64,000 nucleotides of DNA from Mesaphorura yosii. Lineage: Eukaryota > Arthropoda > Collembola > Poduromorpha > Tullbergiidae. The stretch covers positions 248,001 to 312,000 of the forward strand of contig WIXG01000036.1 of assembly GCA_009869945.1 (NCBI GenBank). The letters run 5' to 3'. A program made the translations under genes and the position numbers. Numbering within the stretch: the stretch's first letter is position 1; the number at the start of each line of letters is the position of its first letter. The notes under the pieces are model-generated. The model did not search any database, had not been told where the DNA came from, and worked only from the letters and a program-made list of their open reading frames with translations. Shown here one piece after another: positions 17,501 to 31,319 of this stretch.

Positions 17501-19217
17501 GCAATAACTGCATCTTTCAACGATCTCGATGTAAAAATGCCGTGATTTGTGATGAAGGAACGGACACGGGTTTTCGTGTCGTGTCGAATAAAATTTCAGT
17601 GTCATGTGGAAATTTGTCCAATGTCTCAGTTCTAACGACCATGACCATGAGGATTGAGACTCGTTGCGAACTCGTTGCTTTGCGCCTCGTCCCAACTTTA
17701 TCCCTTTTGAGACAAAACCGACTGCGCAACTTGCCCTACTTGGTCACGTCGATTAAAGTTGACTAACAGACAATCATGGATTATACTTCAGGTTGATTGC
17801 AAAATTTACTGGTTTGCTAGATTGACATTGACGGTTCAGATTTCTTGCAATGAACTTACTCGTCTAACCCAAGCGCGCAACCATGCCTTGCTATACAGGA
17901 AGAATTACTGATTTTCAGTGTTGCTGGCCCGGGCCGACATTCAATGGTGCTGTAGCACGTTTGGTAGAATCTAAAATCCAAGGGTCTAAGCATCAACTAA
18001 CCGCAAATGCAAAGTGCAAAAAATAAAAATGTCAGCTAGTGAAAAGTCAGCCAGTCACTCTGCACGGTCTAAAAATAGAAAAGTAGGGTCCACAGACAAA
18101 GCGAGCACGACAGAAAAAGAAATGCCGAAACAACAGCGAACGAATGAGTAAAAGCAGAAATAAAGACCCATTTTTCATAAGCCGCTGCTCTTACAAACAC
18201 TCGTATTTTTTATATTTCATATCACCAATCTTGCAGTAATACAGGATTATCTATTGTTCTAATTCCAAGTTAGAATAAGGAAACTGAAAGAATCCATCGC
18301 TCGCAAGCGCACATAATGTTTATGAATTTTTCCGCAGAAGAAATTTAAATTGCCTGATTGTCTGACTCTTAACGGAATTACAGAATTAAAGGTGTCGTTT
18401 AATGACCGCAAATTGAGCATGGTCTTCTAACCCTCCGAAAGCCTCATGTTTATTAGCATTAGCCAAGAAGATATTAGCTTTAGTCAAGCGTCCAGAGAGC
18501 TTATTTCTAGTCAAACCACTACACAATCTCAATTACAACTCCCAATTCCCAAGGCTGTCAGGATGTGAGTGATGGAGAAAGGCTATCGGCCATAGACAAG
18601 AAAGAGAAGGCATGGGCAAACAGATGTTTCTTGTGAACATTAATTAAAGTCTGATAACTCTTATTTGACTTGCGTCATGTCCATTCTGTCCACGTTCACG
18701 TTCTTCGAGCTTTGAGCAGCATAGTCCTGTGAAGCGATAGACGATAATGGAATCCTCTGGCTGCTAGCCTTCTGCGATTCAGCAGCTTCTAGCTTCACAG
18801 CTTACATTGGACAAAGCAAAAACACTCGTTCTCGTGTGCGTGCATCAAATTCAAATCGAATTGTATTTGCATCCATACTGCTTATTCAGAGGTACCAGTG
18901 ACCAGAGTCTTAGCATTTGCAATAATACGTAACAATAGAAATAATCGCCATTCGCCAAGTTAATTAGACTTTCCTGTTACGACTCCCACGGCCTTGCACA
19001 GGTAAAACCATCCATTAAGAGTCTGCTACATTTTGAAGGCCAAATGTGTTGAATATCTTCCTACTCTATACTGCTTCAATGTTCTACAAAATTCTGCCTT
19101 CCGCTATTCTGCTGTTCAAATTATTAATCATAACTGAAGAAATAATGCCGGAGTAAATTTGCTGAGAAACCCAAGAAACTGCGTAACCTCGGAAGGATCC
19201 TTTTGGAGTCAGGAGCA
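14547..19217. other. 4.7-kb non-coding region between divergent SERCA and INPP5K genes
   Basis: This is the largest gene-free stretch in the window, placed between the start codons of two divergent genes, so it probably holds both promoters, 5' untranslated exons and distal enhancers. A 156-codon open frame at 17296-17766 lacks any recognisable motif, begins with TTG and is overlapped by open frames on the other strand, so I do not call it a gene. A MEF2-type site at 15992-16001 and an E-box at 17063-17068 are the only regulatory motifs I would point to. No tRNA or repeat was recognised. Confidence 0.6.
15992..16001. promoter_or_regulatory. Candidate MEF2 site upstream of SERCA
   Basis: CTATTTTTAG is a perfect match to the MEF2 consensus YTA(W4)TAR. 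It lies about 1.45 kb upstream of the SERCA start codon. MEF2 drives SERCA in muscle of other animals (established knowledge), but a 10-base AT-rich match can occur by chance. Confidence 0.35.
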
Positions 19218-20884
19218 ATGGAGGACTTCATTGTGCATGTAGTCACATGGAACGTTGGCGCCAAGCAGCCCTCGCGCGAAGCTGACCTGAAGCAGTTGCT
19301 TGGACTTGACACTCTTGGCAAAGCGAGTACTTATATTAGACTTCCGGACCTCTATGTTGTGGGGTAAAGTTTAAGTCCTAGTAAATCGGAATTTTTACAA
19401 GTGTCCTCATCCCATAATGCGCATTCGTTACAGATTTCAGGAAGTTAAATCTCAGCCCCAAAACAGGCTTTGGGACTCCCTGTTCGAAGACCCTTGGACC
19501 TCAAAAGTTATGGAAGGATTATCACCATTTGGCTATGTCAAGATACAGACTGCACGCCTTCAGGGCTTAGTCACCTCAGTATTCGTGAAACGATCGCACT
19601 TATTTTTCGTCAGAGACATGGAAGCTTCATACACCAGAAGAGGCGTTGGAGGCTTATGGGTACTCTGACTGAATACTGATCTGGAGGAGGCATCTTCATT
19701 TTTTCAGCACAATAATATAAATTCATATCCTTTGTACAGGGAAACAAAGGAGCCACTTCAGTTCGCCTTGGGATTCACGGCTGTTCTGTGTGCCTTGTCA
19801 ATTGTCATCTCACTCCTCACGATGAATTTAATCGGGAAAGAGTTGAGGACTACAAGAGTATTTTAGATGGACAAGTCTTTTCACTGTCGGAAACCTCCAA
19901 TATTTTGTTCCACGAGTAAGAGATTTCTTTCATGTGCTTAATGAGAGCGGCGATTGTTTAACAAAATTCCTGCATGCATTTTAGTTACGTCTTCTGGTTT
20001 GGAGACTTGAACTTTCGTCTGGAAGGATCGCGAACGCCCGATGACATTGTTGAATTGGTTTCTAAGGGTGAATTGAATACGCTGTTGAATGAGGATCAAT
20101 TGAGCTTGGCTCGGGCAACCGGCGATGCCTTTTCCGAGCTGAAGGAGATTCCGATCACGTTTCCTCCAACTTACAAATTCGAAGTCGGACTCGATAGCTA
20201 CGATATGAAGTGAGGGTCTACTTGTTGTTGCAGTTTCTATTTTTTGAAGATCAAAACAATTTCTTTCATATTTGAGCGCTTTGATTGCAATTTGCAGGCG
20301 AAGACCGGCGTGGACAGATCGAATTCTATATCAAGTGAATGCCAACGTTTATGACAATGTTACGCTGAATGTGGAGGGAATAAATTACACGTCGCACATG
20401 GCACTTCGAGCCAGTGATCATCGACCTGTTTCGGCAGCATTTAAAATCAAGACATTCCGTCCCACAATAGAAAAATTAGTTGAATTTGAGGATATTCTGG
20501 TTTGGAGACTTGGAGAGAGCAATAAAGTATTCTTCAAGATCAGGCCAACTGTTGACACCTCACCTGAAGATTGGGTAGCCATTTATAAGGTAACAACGAA
20601 AATTGGCGTACACGAGTAAATTGGCGAGTGAGTTTCTTGGATATAATTCCTCTTCTGTCGATTTACAGTCGGATTTCACCAGTTTAGAGCAGTACGTTGG
20701 GTACGCATACCTTCCACCGCATCAGCCAAACGGAGATCGAGAGACGCCCGACATGCTGGAAAATTCGATCGCTTTCTCCGACAACACGATATCTTCTGCC
20801 GGAACCTATGTCATTCTGTACATATCCAATTCGCCCCGCTCAATTTATGGCATGAGTAACATATTCGACGCAATTTTATCCTAA
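19218..20884 (+). CDS. INPP5K: Inositol polyphosphate 5-phosphatase, INPP5K (SKIP)-like
   Basis: Hydrolyses the 5-phosphate of PI(4,5)P2, PI(3,4,5)P3 and soluble inositol phosphates. Six exons (19218-19363, 19434-19659, 19740-19915, 19985-20209, 20298-20589, 20669-20884) give about 426 residues, close to human INPP5K (448). Motifs in order: [10 protein letters not shown] at the N terminus, GFQEV (catalytic Glu), [60 protein letters not shown], and [10 protein letters not shown] with the catalytic Asp-His. The C-terminal 130 residues (from about KVFFKIRP, with DWVAIYK and YVGYAYLP) match a SKICH domain, which in SKIP-type enzymes directs ER/plasma-membrane targeting. The start is the ATG immediately before the conserved core, in a good context. 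INPP5J has the same architecture plus a long N-terminal extension, so K-type is favoured on length. Confidence 0.88.
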
Positions 20885-20918
20885 AATATGCTGCCGCATT
20901 TATTAACAACCAGTCACA

Positions 20919-20924
20919 AATAAA
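20919..20924 (+). terminator. INPP5K-like polyadenylation signal
   Basis: Canonical AATAAA 35 bases after the stop codon. Confidence 0.75.
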
Positions 20925-21491
20925 ATTATTTCGCAATTTATACGGGTGTTTTATCGAGTTGTTTTCTCTCTTCAATGGCCTCCGTCACAATTGCCATGAT
21001 ATGCATCAATTCCTTTTAACGTTTGCCATCTGAGGCAAGGAAGAAGAACGAGGCGGAAAGTGCATAAAAGAGAATACGAACAAAGTTGAAATATTTTAGA
21101 ATTTATTTGCTGCTCGGGCTTGCATAATGAAATCTGGCAATTAGACCAGTCTAATTATTTTAATTAAGGCGGAGTGAAGTGAGAAGTAATTTATATTCAA
21201 GGCTATCGTAATAGTACCAGTCTCCTAATAAATACGCATATCCATTAGAATGAAGGACGAAGAATTCGATTGAAGGATCTAACTGCTCGCAGCTTGAAAC
21301 CCGTCCTGGTGAAAATTGAAGTTAATTTGTTACTAGAAATTAAGTTACGCTTCTTTCGAAGAAGTGGTTGTTTTAGTGTGTGACGAGAACAGAACGGTAA
21401 AAAGCTAATTGACATCGATGCTGTGAACAGTTTCAATTGATCAATTTTACCGTGGAGGTTACTACTTATCAAACTTCCACAGCACGTTAGT
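20925..21491. other. Intergenic between INPP5K-like gene and HDHD5
   Basis: About 570 bases between tandem genes. It presumably contains the HDHD5 promoter. No ORF, RNA or repeat was recognised. Confidence 0.55.
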
Positions 21492-23306
<1,815 letters not shown>

Positions 23307-23386
23307 TTCAGTTTTAGTTTAAGATTTAACATGCATAATGCTGGCATTTTACTGTAGTGATAAATAATTTGAACGCTTGTTCATGC

Positions 23387-23392
23387 AATAAA
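23387..23392 (+). terminator. HDHD5 polyadenylation signal
   Basis: Canonical AATAAA about 80 bases after the stop codon. Confidence 0.7.
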
Positions 23393-25518
23393 CGAAAGGT
23401 GATACTATTACGTTGTTGTTCGTGTCTACGCGTTTCTTGGCCACAGCTGGGGTGAGTGACCGAATTTACTAGATCGTAGGTTAGATACGTAGCACGAGCA
23501 CGAGACACGTCTATCAACAAGGCGCAAACCAAACCAACATCATGAAAGTGTCAATTCGTCTCCAATGTGCAAGTGACTTTCACCTTACGGTACAAGGAAA
23601 AATTGCTCCTGAACTATATAAAGATGCAGGGAAAGTTGTACAGAAGGCGCAACGCTGCGTCATGTGCATCTTTTTGCCCTGTCACAACACAACGACAAGG
23701 AAGGACTAGGTTTGGCTTGGTTGTGCATGGAAACCCATCTCAGACTTGCGGTGAGTCATCTGAGTGGGGTACAATTTATTGATTCAGGTTATCGCCATTC
23801 CACTTTCTCTGTTCTTTCGCCTATCCACACGTGCTGAGCGCTATGCTGGGTTGGAGTGGAGTTCGGGTTGTCCCGGGTTCTACTTTCTATTTCCATGCAT
23901 GAAACTTGCTCAAGTCAGCAATGTCCCAACTGCGCACAGCCACAACACAGTCTGTAGTTGTGTTACTGTTCGAGAAGGGGAGAAAGCTTGGGGAAAGAAA
24001 GTTAAAACATTTGGCACTGCTATTCCCGAATATGGAACTTAATTGTGGAAGTTTTCATTCCAAACTGGTCGACCGTCGTGTGGTACATTAGCAATCTGAC
24101 GGAGTTAATGGTACTGCATTTAACTTTGAGTTATTCTAAGATTCAAGGTGTGAATCTCATCCCAGCATTTCCTGTTTAATGATTAGTACTGTTTGGAATA
24201 TCTGTCGCGCGTGCCCATCGATGCCTTTAGGAAGTGTAGAAAAGGTTCGTCCAATATAGCACAAGCAATTCATCTCACTTGACTACATGCAAAGTTTCTC
24301 ACCAGTCCACCCTCTTGCCTAGTTCTAAAAAATTAATCAGTGTCTCCAAACCCGACTTGTCTCTTCTGCACCCGTGAACCTGCTCCTCCTCACAATTCAC
24401 ATTGTTGTGTATTAATTTTATTGACAGTTTCATTCCGAGTATCGTAGTACGTTCCAATGGCACGAACCAGCTAAACAATCTCAACCCGCTGCAGCCAAAC
24501 TTTCAACGTCGATCGTCCTCCAACAGCCGTACACGTACCCTCGAAACTTGCACCTGCAGTCAGTTCAAACAGGTGAATCTTTAAAGTCTATAGCCTGCTT
24601 CAGTGCTTCTAAAGGACGCTTTCTGGACGTCCGCGCATTCAAAACATTTCTGCTGACAGTCAATGATTTACTAGTTAAGAAATGAAGCAAAACTGGATAG
24701 AATCAATAGAAATTTACGGTTCGACGACTTTTTTGCAATTTTGTGAAATGAATGCACGGAAGATGCACACGGAGCCCGCATCTTGCAGACACTCATGCAC
24801 CGAAATTGCGACCACGACTTATACAAGAGCTTATGAGCTTCCTTGTAACGAGATGGCAAAAACGGAGCATGAGTCCTAGTTCGAGCTCCCATTAATTTAC
24901 CGACTCATTGTACAAAAAATGTATTACACATAAGTAAAAAAGAGTAGCAGAGTTGCATGGCATAAACTGAACCAATGCGAAACTCATGTTAAAATGTTTG
25001 GCCGGTCGACTGACGCGCAGGATGCAAAAAGTCCTTAGGACATAAACACGTCTGAACAATGTGGAACGATGAGAATTTTTTATTGGTTCGCAAATCAATG
25101 CAGTTTTGCTTGCTCTCTAGCTTCTTAACTCATTAAATTATACACTATTGTCTGACGTCTACGTGCAATTTAGAAGAACGAGTTCAGACGGCTGCTCTTG
25201 CTCTTTTTAAATAGCCTCATAAAGTTAAACAGAATAAAGTTAAACATAAACATCCAACGCACAAATAGTAACGTTACGAAGTGGCATTGCACATGTATTT
25301 CGCGTGTGACAAGAAGCAGTTGCCGATCAGCGTCAGATTCATTCATCATTATCGCCATTCACTTTTCCTTCGGCTTAGTCACTGCTGAAACACAGAGTAC
25401 TTGTCTATTTCTTAACAAGTAGAGTCGGAGACAAGCAGTATTGAAGTGCCGAACCAGGTCATTCTTCCGTTCAGTTTTGTTTGTGAGCTTGCTTAAAACT
25501 CAGCACTGTGCTTGGCAG
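23393..25518. other. Non-coding stretch; expected to hold the first MDM1 exon(s)
   Basis: About 2.1 kb between HDHD5 and the first MDM1-like exon I can support. The MDM1 start codon and the usual N-terminal SEY-type motif should be here, but no ORF matches it convincingly. Several short open frames have no recognisable content. No RNA gene or mobile element was seen. Confidence 0.5.
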
Positions 25519-28500
25519 GTGATTCCGGTGAGCCGCCAATTCCCAGACGGAAGAAGCACCCAGCATACGCTTACAGAACCAATGAATGGATCACAAGGTC
25601 TGAGGGACCGAGCACTACCCAACTGAGAGCAACGGTAAGAGTTCCACTATCATTTCGCTGTACCAGAATTTGGCAGCCTATTTTATAATGGGAAGTTTAA
25701 TTATATGTAATGACAACTGTGTTATTTTCGCCGCCCTGTTCAGGAAGTCAAAGAAAAAGTTCATTTGCGACCCAAAAAATCAATGTCAATGGGGACCATT
25801 CCGGGACAGGCGGTCCATGTTCGGTCTCATCGAAGACGAGCTCCGTTTCAGGATTCCGCCATGGAACGTATGTGTTACACACGCAATTTGATAAAATGCC
25901 TAATATTTTGACTCAATACAGTAAACTCAATTACAGGTGGTGGCGGCGGTGATGTGATGTCAGAGAGCAGAGAGGACGAACAGCCAAAAAGTGTAACGTT
26001 CTTTGCCGAAGAATCAGCCGGGACAATGCATGATTCTGATGGCGCAAAGAATCTCGGCAAGGAGTCCGGAAGTACCGCGACGAACAGGCAAGCAATGAGA
26101 CTATCATAAATGACATCTGGTGACATAGTTGTTTCATTTGACTAATGCCCGAGAATTACATTGCAGGAAAGAGTACAAGTCGGAGTACAAGGAGAGATTT
26201 CGTCCTTTTTCACAGTATGAGTATGTCGATGGGAAATTTCTGAATCGTCGAGAAGATCACGATAGTGACCGGCCTTGGTACACTGAGGTTATTGAGCTCA
26301 GAAAGAAAGCAGGAGAGTACAAGGTGATACCTCACTCCAAAGTCCGAAATGCAAATCAATTTTAGGTACACTTTTGCATACGTGTGTTTGACATTGATAG
26401 TTTCGAGGTTGGGGAACAGATCTGTGCTCTCCAACACTCCATGCGTTAAATCAGCAGCTTTGGGAGCAAGTTGCAAGCAGAAGCTCTTTAGCACCATTGA
26501 GTCTCATGACACCCGCTTCGAGGTTTGTGATTAATCTAATCTTATCCGCCGTTTTATATGGTTCGACATTTACCAACGATACCAATCAGGCTTGAGGCCA
26601 CGAGAGGCGATTCCGAGAAGGAAAACACGAGGAAAAGTTTCACGGCCCCCAAAACTACTTTCGGACGTCCTCACACTGCTACTCCGAAGCATCCGCTGTC
26701 AGACACCGAAGAAAGACACAGGGTAAGTAAAATAGTCTTGTGCCGAAAAAATCACAACCATAAATACAAGTGAATACAAATTCCCGAATGACAGAGCCAC
26801 AAAGACGGGGAAGTTGCGCACAAGAAGAAATTACTCGACGAATCCAATGCGACGAAGAAATTGTTCCCAAAAATGAAAGGTATCATATACCTCTAAAATC
26901 TTGTTCAGGAAGTAAACTTGTTGATGCTAAAGCTCTGATATTTGACTCACACAAAAGCACGTTCGCAGTCTGCTGGTCCGCCGAGTCGATCTCCCCGGAA
27001 GCCAATAGCCAGCACAGCGACATCTTCGTCTGGTGAGAAGGATGGTGGCGAAGCAGGCTGGAAAGTCCAGAATGACGCCATTTCTGCTGGCACTCGTTTC
27101 AAGCCGTCTCAGAAACATCTTCGGCCAAGTGAGTTTCGTGATACAGCCCACATGCATCAACCAGTCTTAATGCCGTGTGGTTCGCATTTAATCGTGCAAT
27201 TAACGCGTGCTGAAGCACTAACAGACATAACGAAATAGCTCGTCTCGGCCACTGGTTTTTCTTGGCCATTACATTCTCTTCTCCGCTGCTCGCCTCCAAA
27301 TGGCATGGTTATTAAGTTATCATCAGCGTATAAAGCCCAGCGCGATTAACAGAAAAATTGATAGATAGAGAACTTTTGGTTAGGAAAAGCAGGACAAGTA
27401 CTCGCGAGATGTAGAATCTTGTCTGTTAGGAGCAACTAGCCACTAGAACATCACACTTGAGTGCCAAAACACAGTTTAGTGACTTGCACTGGTTATAATT
27501 ACCTCGCCACTTGTACGTTGATGCATTGCAACGACAAAAGTCTTTATATTCTGGAACGTTCTTGTGCGGTAAACATCGAGTCATTTTTCATGTCTAATCT
27601 GTCTAGCTTAACCTCATCTCTGCTAGGATGAGATTCCTCTTCGTATTCCAGTCACACATGCTTTTGTGACCTTTCCAATTTCCTTTCTCAGCCTTCCTTA
27701 ATGTTACCAGTATTAAGAAATACTTTTACCTTTACTGGTATTAAAGTTGTCGGCTTATGCCCTGGGAAACTAGTCAAATTGATGGTGACAGATTAAACGC
27801 TCTATCGTTCTTGTAATGTAATTATTGATTGATTACACAATTGTCACTAACTCTAATCCTTCCACCACTCTGTAAAACTCTTAAAATTGTAAATGCTTCA
27901 TTCCCATTTTGACGATGCTTTTATGGACTCATACAGCCACGTTAACAACAAGTCCTGGCTCTAGAGCTAGTGACAAGAAGAATCGAGAAGCCATGGTTAG
28001 ACTGGCCAACAAGCAGCTTTTTAAGAAAAGTGAGACAATTTTAGGAGTACAGAACGTAGTCGTAGTGTAGTTCAGTAAAGAGTTAATGGGATAGTTCTTA
28101 ATCATCGTGCTTCATTAGTTGAGGGTAAGCGATATGCGTATAGTAGCGGTGTATTTTACCTGAAAGTGTTGATGCGCTCTCCGATTTCGCAAAGTAGTCC
28201 CCGTCCGTCCGTTCACGCCTGATAACGTGGTTTCGGGTTTAAGATCAGTTGACTCGGATTTCTGATTGAGATGCTAACGAATGATTATTAACCATCCCAT
28301 TCTCTTACGTAGAGCTTCAAGTATTAATTCGTTTTACCCCAACACTTTCCTGCATGTAGCGCAAGTGCAAGAACGACAAAGCTTCCGAGTTTGCGGCTTG
28401 GCCATGAATAATTGGCATACTTTAATTTGCTTGTCACCGAATACAATTCAGAACAGGTGCAATCATTTATTTCAGGCTTCGCTTCGTCAGTATGTTTATG

Positions 28501-30151
28501 TCATCGCGCATCATCCCATAAATAATTTTCGCCAATTTTTTAGATTGAACACCAAACATGCAAGAAATTATGTTTCGATTCTGACGCATGCACTCATTTG
28601 GTTTTCCTAACAATTTTGTACAGTATTGTGTGTGGCAGGTAGATTGCGAAGTTGGAGTATTGGCTGTTAAAGTGATATGTGAATGGGAAAAGTGTTTTGA
28701 TTTGGCGCAGGTTCAGCAGACCCAAGTTTTGGGCACGGAGACGTTCCTCCTGTCAAGTCTCCGCCTGAACCAACACGGATGAAGTCGCCGGAGCAGGTAC
28801 TCGTACGATTTTTCTCGCCTGTATGAGGTGAGCAATAATCTCGTGTTTGCATCTCAAAGGCTCTGGTGCACTCTCCCGATCCGGTGAACTGGACAGTGCC
28901 GTTAGACACAACAAAGGGGTTCACAGTCACTCAAAATATCAAAGCAGGTAAGATCCAGATGGATCACAACTACTCCGTGATGACCTGTACATCTTCCATT
29001 TTTTATCCCCTTTAGCTCCGCCAAGCCCAAGAAAACTACCAGGTAACTAAACCATGCCATGACATGAAGCAGAAAGCACTTTGCACGGATAGGGATGGCC
29101 ATCATCGGCAGGGTTTATCAGGTTTACTACATCAAAGCCTACCGCGACTGGCAGTCGTGATATAGTTACCGTAAATGTTAGATGTATTAGGAATTTTGTA
29201 GCGCTTAAGTATCCCTTTGTGTTTACCTTCCTGCATAAGTCGCGAGATTTGTCTGATGGGTATAAGTACCAATTATCAATTATGGCTATTATTGTGTAAG
29301 CAGTTGCATTAATTCGCACCGACACTAAGCATAAATCATCAATGAGTTGAGTTGGCACTCTAGTTGGTGGTCTAGTTGCTTATAAGCAAATCTAGGTATT
29401 TAATTAGAGTGGCGAGGAGGGAAGCCTCATTTCCTAAAGTAACCTGGTTTGGTTTAGTCTAGTAGACATGATACGCGGGTGCTTCGGGTTTTACGCTGTC
29501 GCTTATGGGGTGCTTCTCTGTACTTTCTTCTCAGGCCATGAACCCAAGAGTTCGAAACCCGTTACCTTTTCTCAGACCAGCAAGAAGCAAGAAGCAGCCA
29601 TAAACGGATTTAAGAGCAGCAGCAAGCCGGCAGAGAAGACCGTGGCACAAACTCATCCTGGGCCCACTGCGAAAGTTCCACCAAAGGCCGCTTCGGCGGA
29701 GGGCAGAGAAACGTCTAAACATCAGAAGCCAATTGGAGAGATCAAACCTCAAGCTGGAGCTCCAATTCGCTGTTTAGAGGATCCGACGTTTATGTTCGAT
29801 TCAGCCAAGTCCAAATCTGCAGCTGCGGGTGAGAGTGGGCTGAAGTCGCAGCTGAAGGGTGTGAGAGTGCTGGAGGCACCGGTGGAAGTGGCGCCGAACA
29901 AAATTGTGACGGAGGCGGTCGTCCCGTCAATACCGCCACCGGCGGTCACTTCCTCGCAGCCAGCTGCGACTGGGAGCAAAGTATCTGGCACACCGCCAAA
30001 GACCAAGAAGGGTGTCAGTGTTCTCGAGGCACCAAGCGAAGGCGCATCTGCGCAGAAGAGCTCCGGACGCTCCAAGGCCTCCGACGTGCTTGAAAAGGCG
30101 AAGCATAAGTTTGACAAGTTTTGGGGCAAAAGCAAAGACGAAGAGAAGTAA
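25519..30151 (+). CDS. MDM1: MDM1-like centriolar microtubule-binding protein, 5' end missing
   Basis: MDM1 binds microtubules and restrains centriole duplication in vertebrates. Thirteen exons join in consistent phase: 25519-25634, 25744-25867, 25937-26087, 26167-26323, 26401-26522, 26590-26722, 26795-26879, 26958-27128, 27937-28029, 28711-28796, 28860-28947, 29016-29042, 29535-30151 (about 656 codons). The best match is in exon 4, SEYKERFRPFSQYEY followed by WYTEVIELRKKAGEYK, which parallels the human segment with YRAKFLSPAQYLY and WYAEVKELREKAEFY. Exon 1 has RRKKHPAYAYRTNEW, the C-terminal exon has RCLEDPTFMFD, and the protein ends in KHKFDKFWGK, close to the human C-terminal NFWGK. The linkers are Lys/Ser/Pro-rich and probably disordered. 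Intron 26088-26166 has a GC donor. The first coding exon(s) were not found, so start and N-terminal motif are unknown. The assignment rests on three separated motifs and could be a broader MDM1-domain relative. Confidence 0.75.
27129..27936 (+). other. Long intron of MDM1-like gene
   Basis: 808-base intron with a GTGAGT donor and ATACAG acceptor. It contains a loose inverted repeat at about 27698-27745 (ACCAGTA against TACTGGT arms) but no supported gene. Confidence 0.55.
28030..28710 (+). other. Long intron of MDM1-like gene
   Basis: 681-base intron. I see no gene, repeat or RNA in it; a 109-codon open frame within it has no recognisable motif. Confidence 0.5.
29043..29534 (+). other. Intron before the last MDM1-like exon
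   Basis: 492-base intron with GTAACT donor and CTTCTCAG acceptor. The last exon's frame stays open leftwards to an ATG at 29468, so an internal promoter could in principle make a C-terminal isoform, but nothing else supports this. Confidence 0.45.
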
Positions 30152-31319
30152 AGGTCACCAGCATCTCATCTGGCTCGCTTCATAGTATAGGCTCAACAAT
30201 GTAATCTGTGCTCTCGTCTTTGCTAATTTGCTACGCTTTCTTTACTGGACATTCCAAACAGCACACAGCCCCAACTTCCTACCGACTCCGCTTTCATACT
30301 TGAATCTGCGATTATTTGTATATAGCATAAACACTGGCTAATGGCTACCACAAACGAACGGCTGTGATTCTTTATTGGCTTCAATGCGTACAATGTTGAT
30401 ACTTCGCGGTACAACTGGCTAGACGTGTAGGCATAAGACAAATTGGAAGCTTCACGCTTTGGTGGTGGGATAGCAGGCTAAAATGGCGCCACGCCTTTAT
30501 CACTGGTACAATCATTCCATATTTATAATTTAGTGAACGTCCTATTGAGACAAATATAAACAGAATAATTGTCTAATTACACGATGAATTCGTATTAAGC
30601 AATTGTCGGTTGTCAAACTAATTTGTACTCTGGAGTATTCAGATTTCAGATAAGTTAATAGCTGTAAATGTTTGTCATGTAAGCAAAAAGAGCAAACGCT
30701 TGTCGGCTACGCCTATTTGGAAATGAACTTGTGCGAGTTTCGCGTTTGAACATTCCCAAGCTACGGCTGTGGTCACTGCTTGTCAATGTCGAAAGTCGCA
30801 GTTTGTAAAGTTAGGCAGTATTGCCACTTTATACGAGTCTAGGAAACTAATGTCGAGGCGTCGTCGTTGTCGCTTTAGCTGTAGGTCTATTCGTATTTGC
30901 TCGATGTAGCGGTAGCACAGACAGGGATAAACACAATGCTAGAATTGTAAATGTTCAAAGAGATCAATGTACGCTAAATTGTATTAAAAGAATTTCTGTT
31001 TAACCAGTTTCAAATTGAGCGTCTTCAATTCATTTTTTTGCAAATCGTCAGTCGAACTTCGGCTTCATAAAATTTACGCAAAAAATATCGCATTTTGTTT
31101 TTATTTGACTCGCTCTTCTACCACAACGAAGTAATACTAGTACACGAATGCCAACTCCTAGGGACACAGGATACTACGGAATCCCTTACCTGCTCTATTA
31201 ACTCTAAACATCGTATTGGAATGCTCTTGATCACGTTTGCAACAAAACACGAACTCTAACTTTAAACTATTAGATACGATTGAACAATGACTATTGACTA
31301 CGGTGAGATTACAATTATT
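30152..31319. other. Intergenic between convergent MDM1-like and Ac45-like genes
   Basis: 1.17 kb without a gene. It should hold both 3' untranslated regions; on the minus strand an AATAAA at 31105-31100 could serve the Ac45-like gene. No repeat or RNA was recognised. Confidence 0.55.

Noticed and set aside
17296-17766. 156-codon open frame upstream of the INPP5K-like gene
   Set aside because: It starts with TTG, has no recognisable domain, and frames on the same and opposite strands are also open over much of it, so lack of stops is probably compositional.
27698-27745. Inverted repeat in an MDM1-like intron (ACCAGTA/TACTGGT arms)
   Set aside because: Only about 10-12 pairs with mismatches in AT-rich DNA, so too weak to call a miRNA or mirtron.
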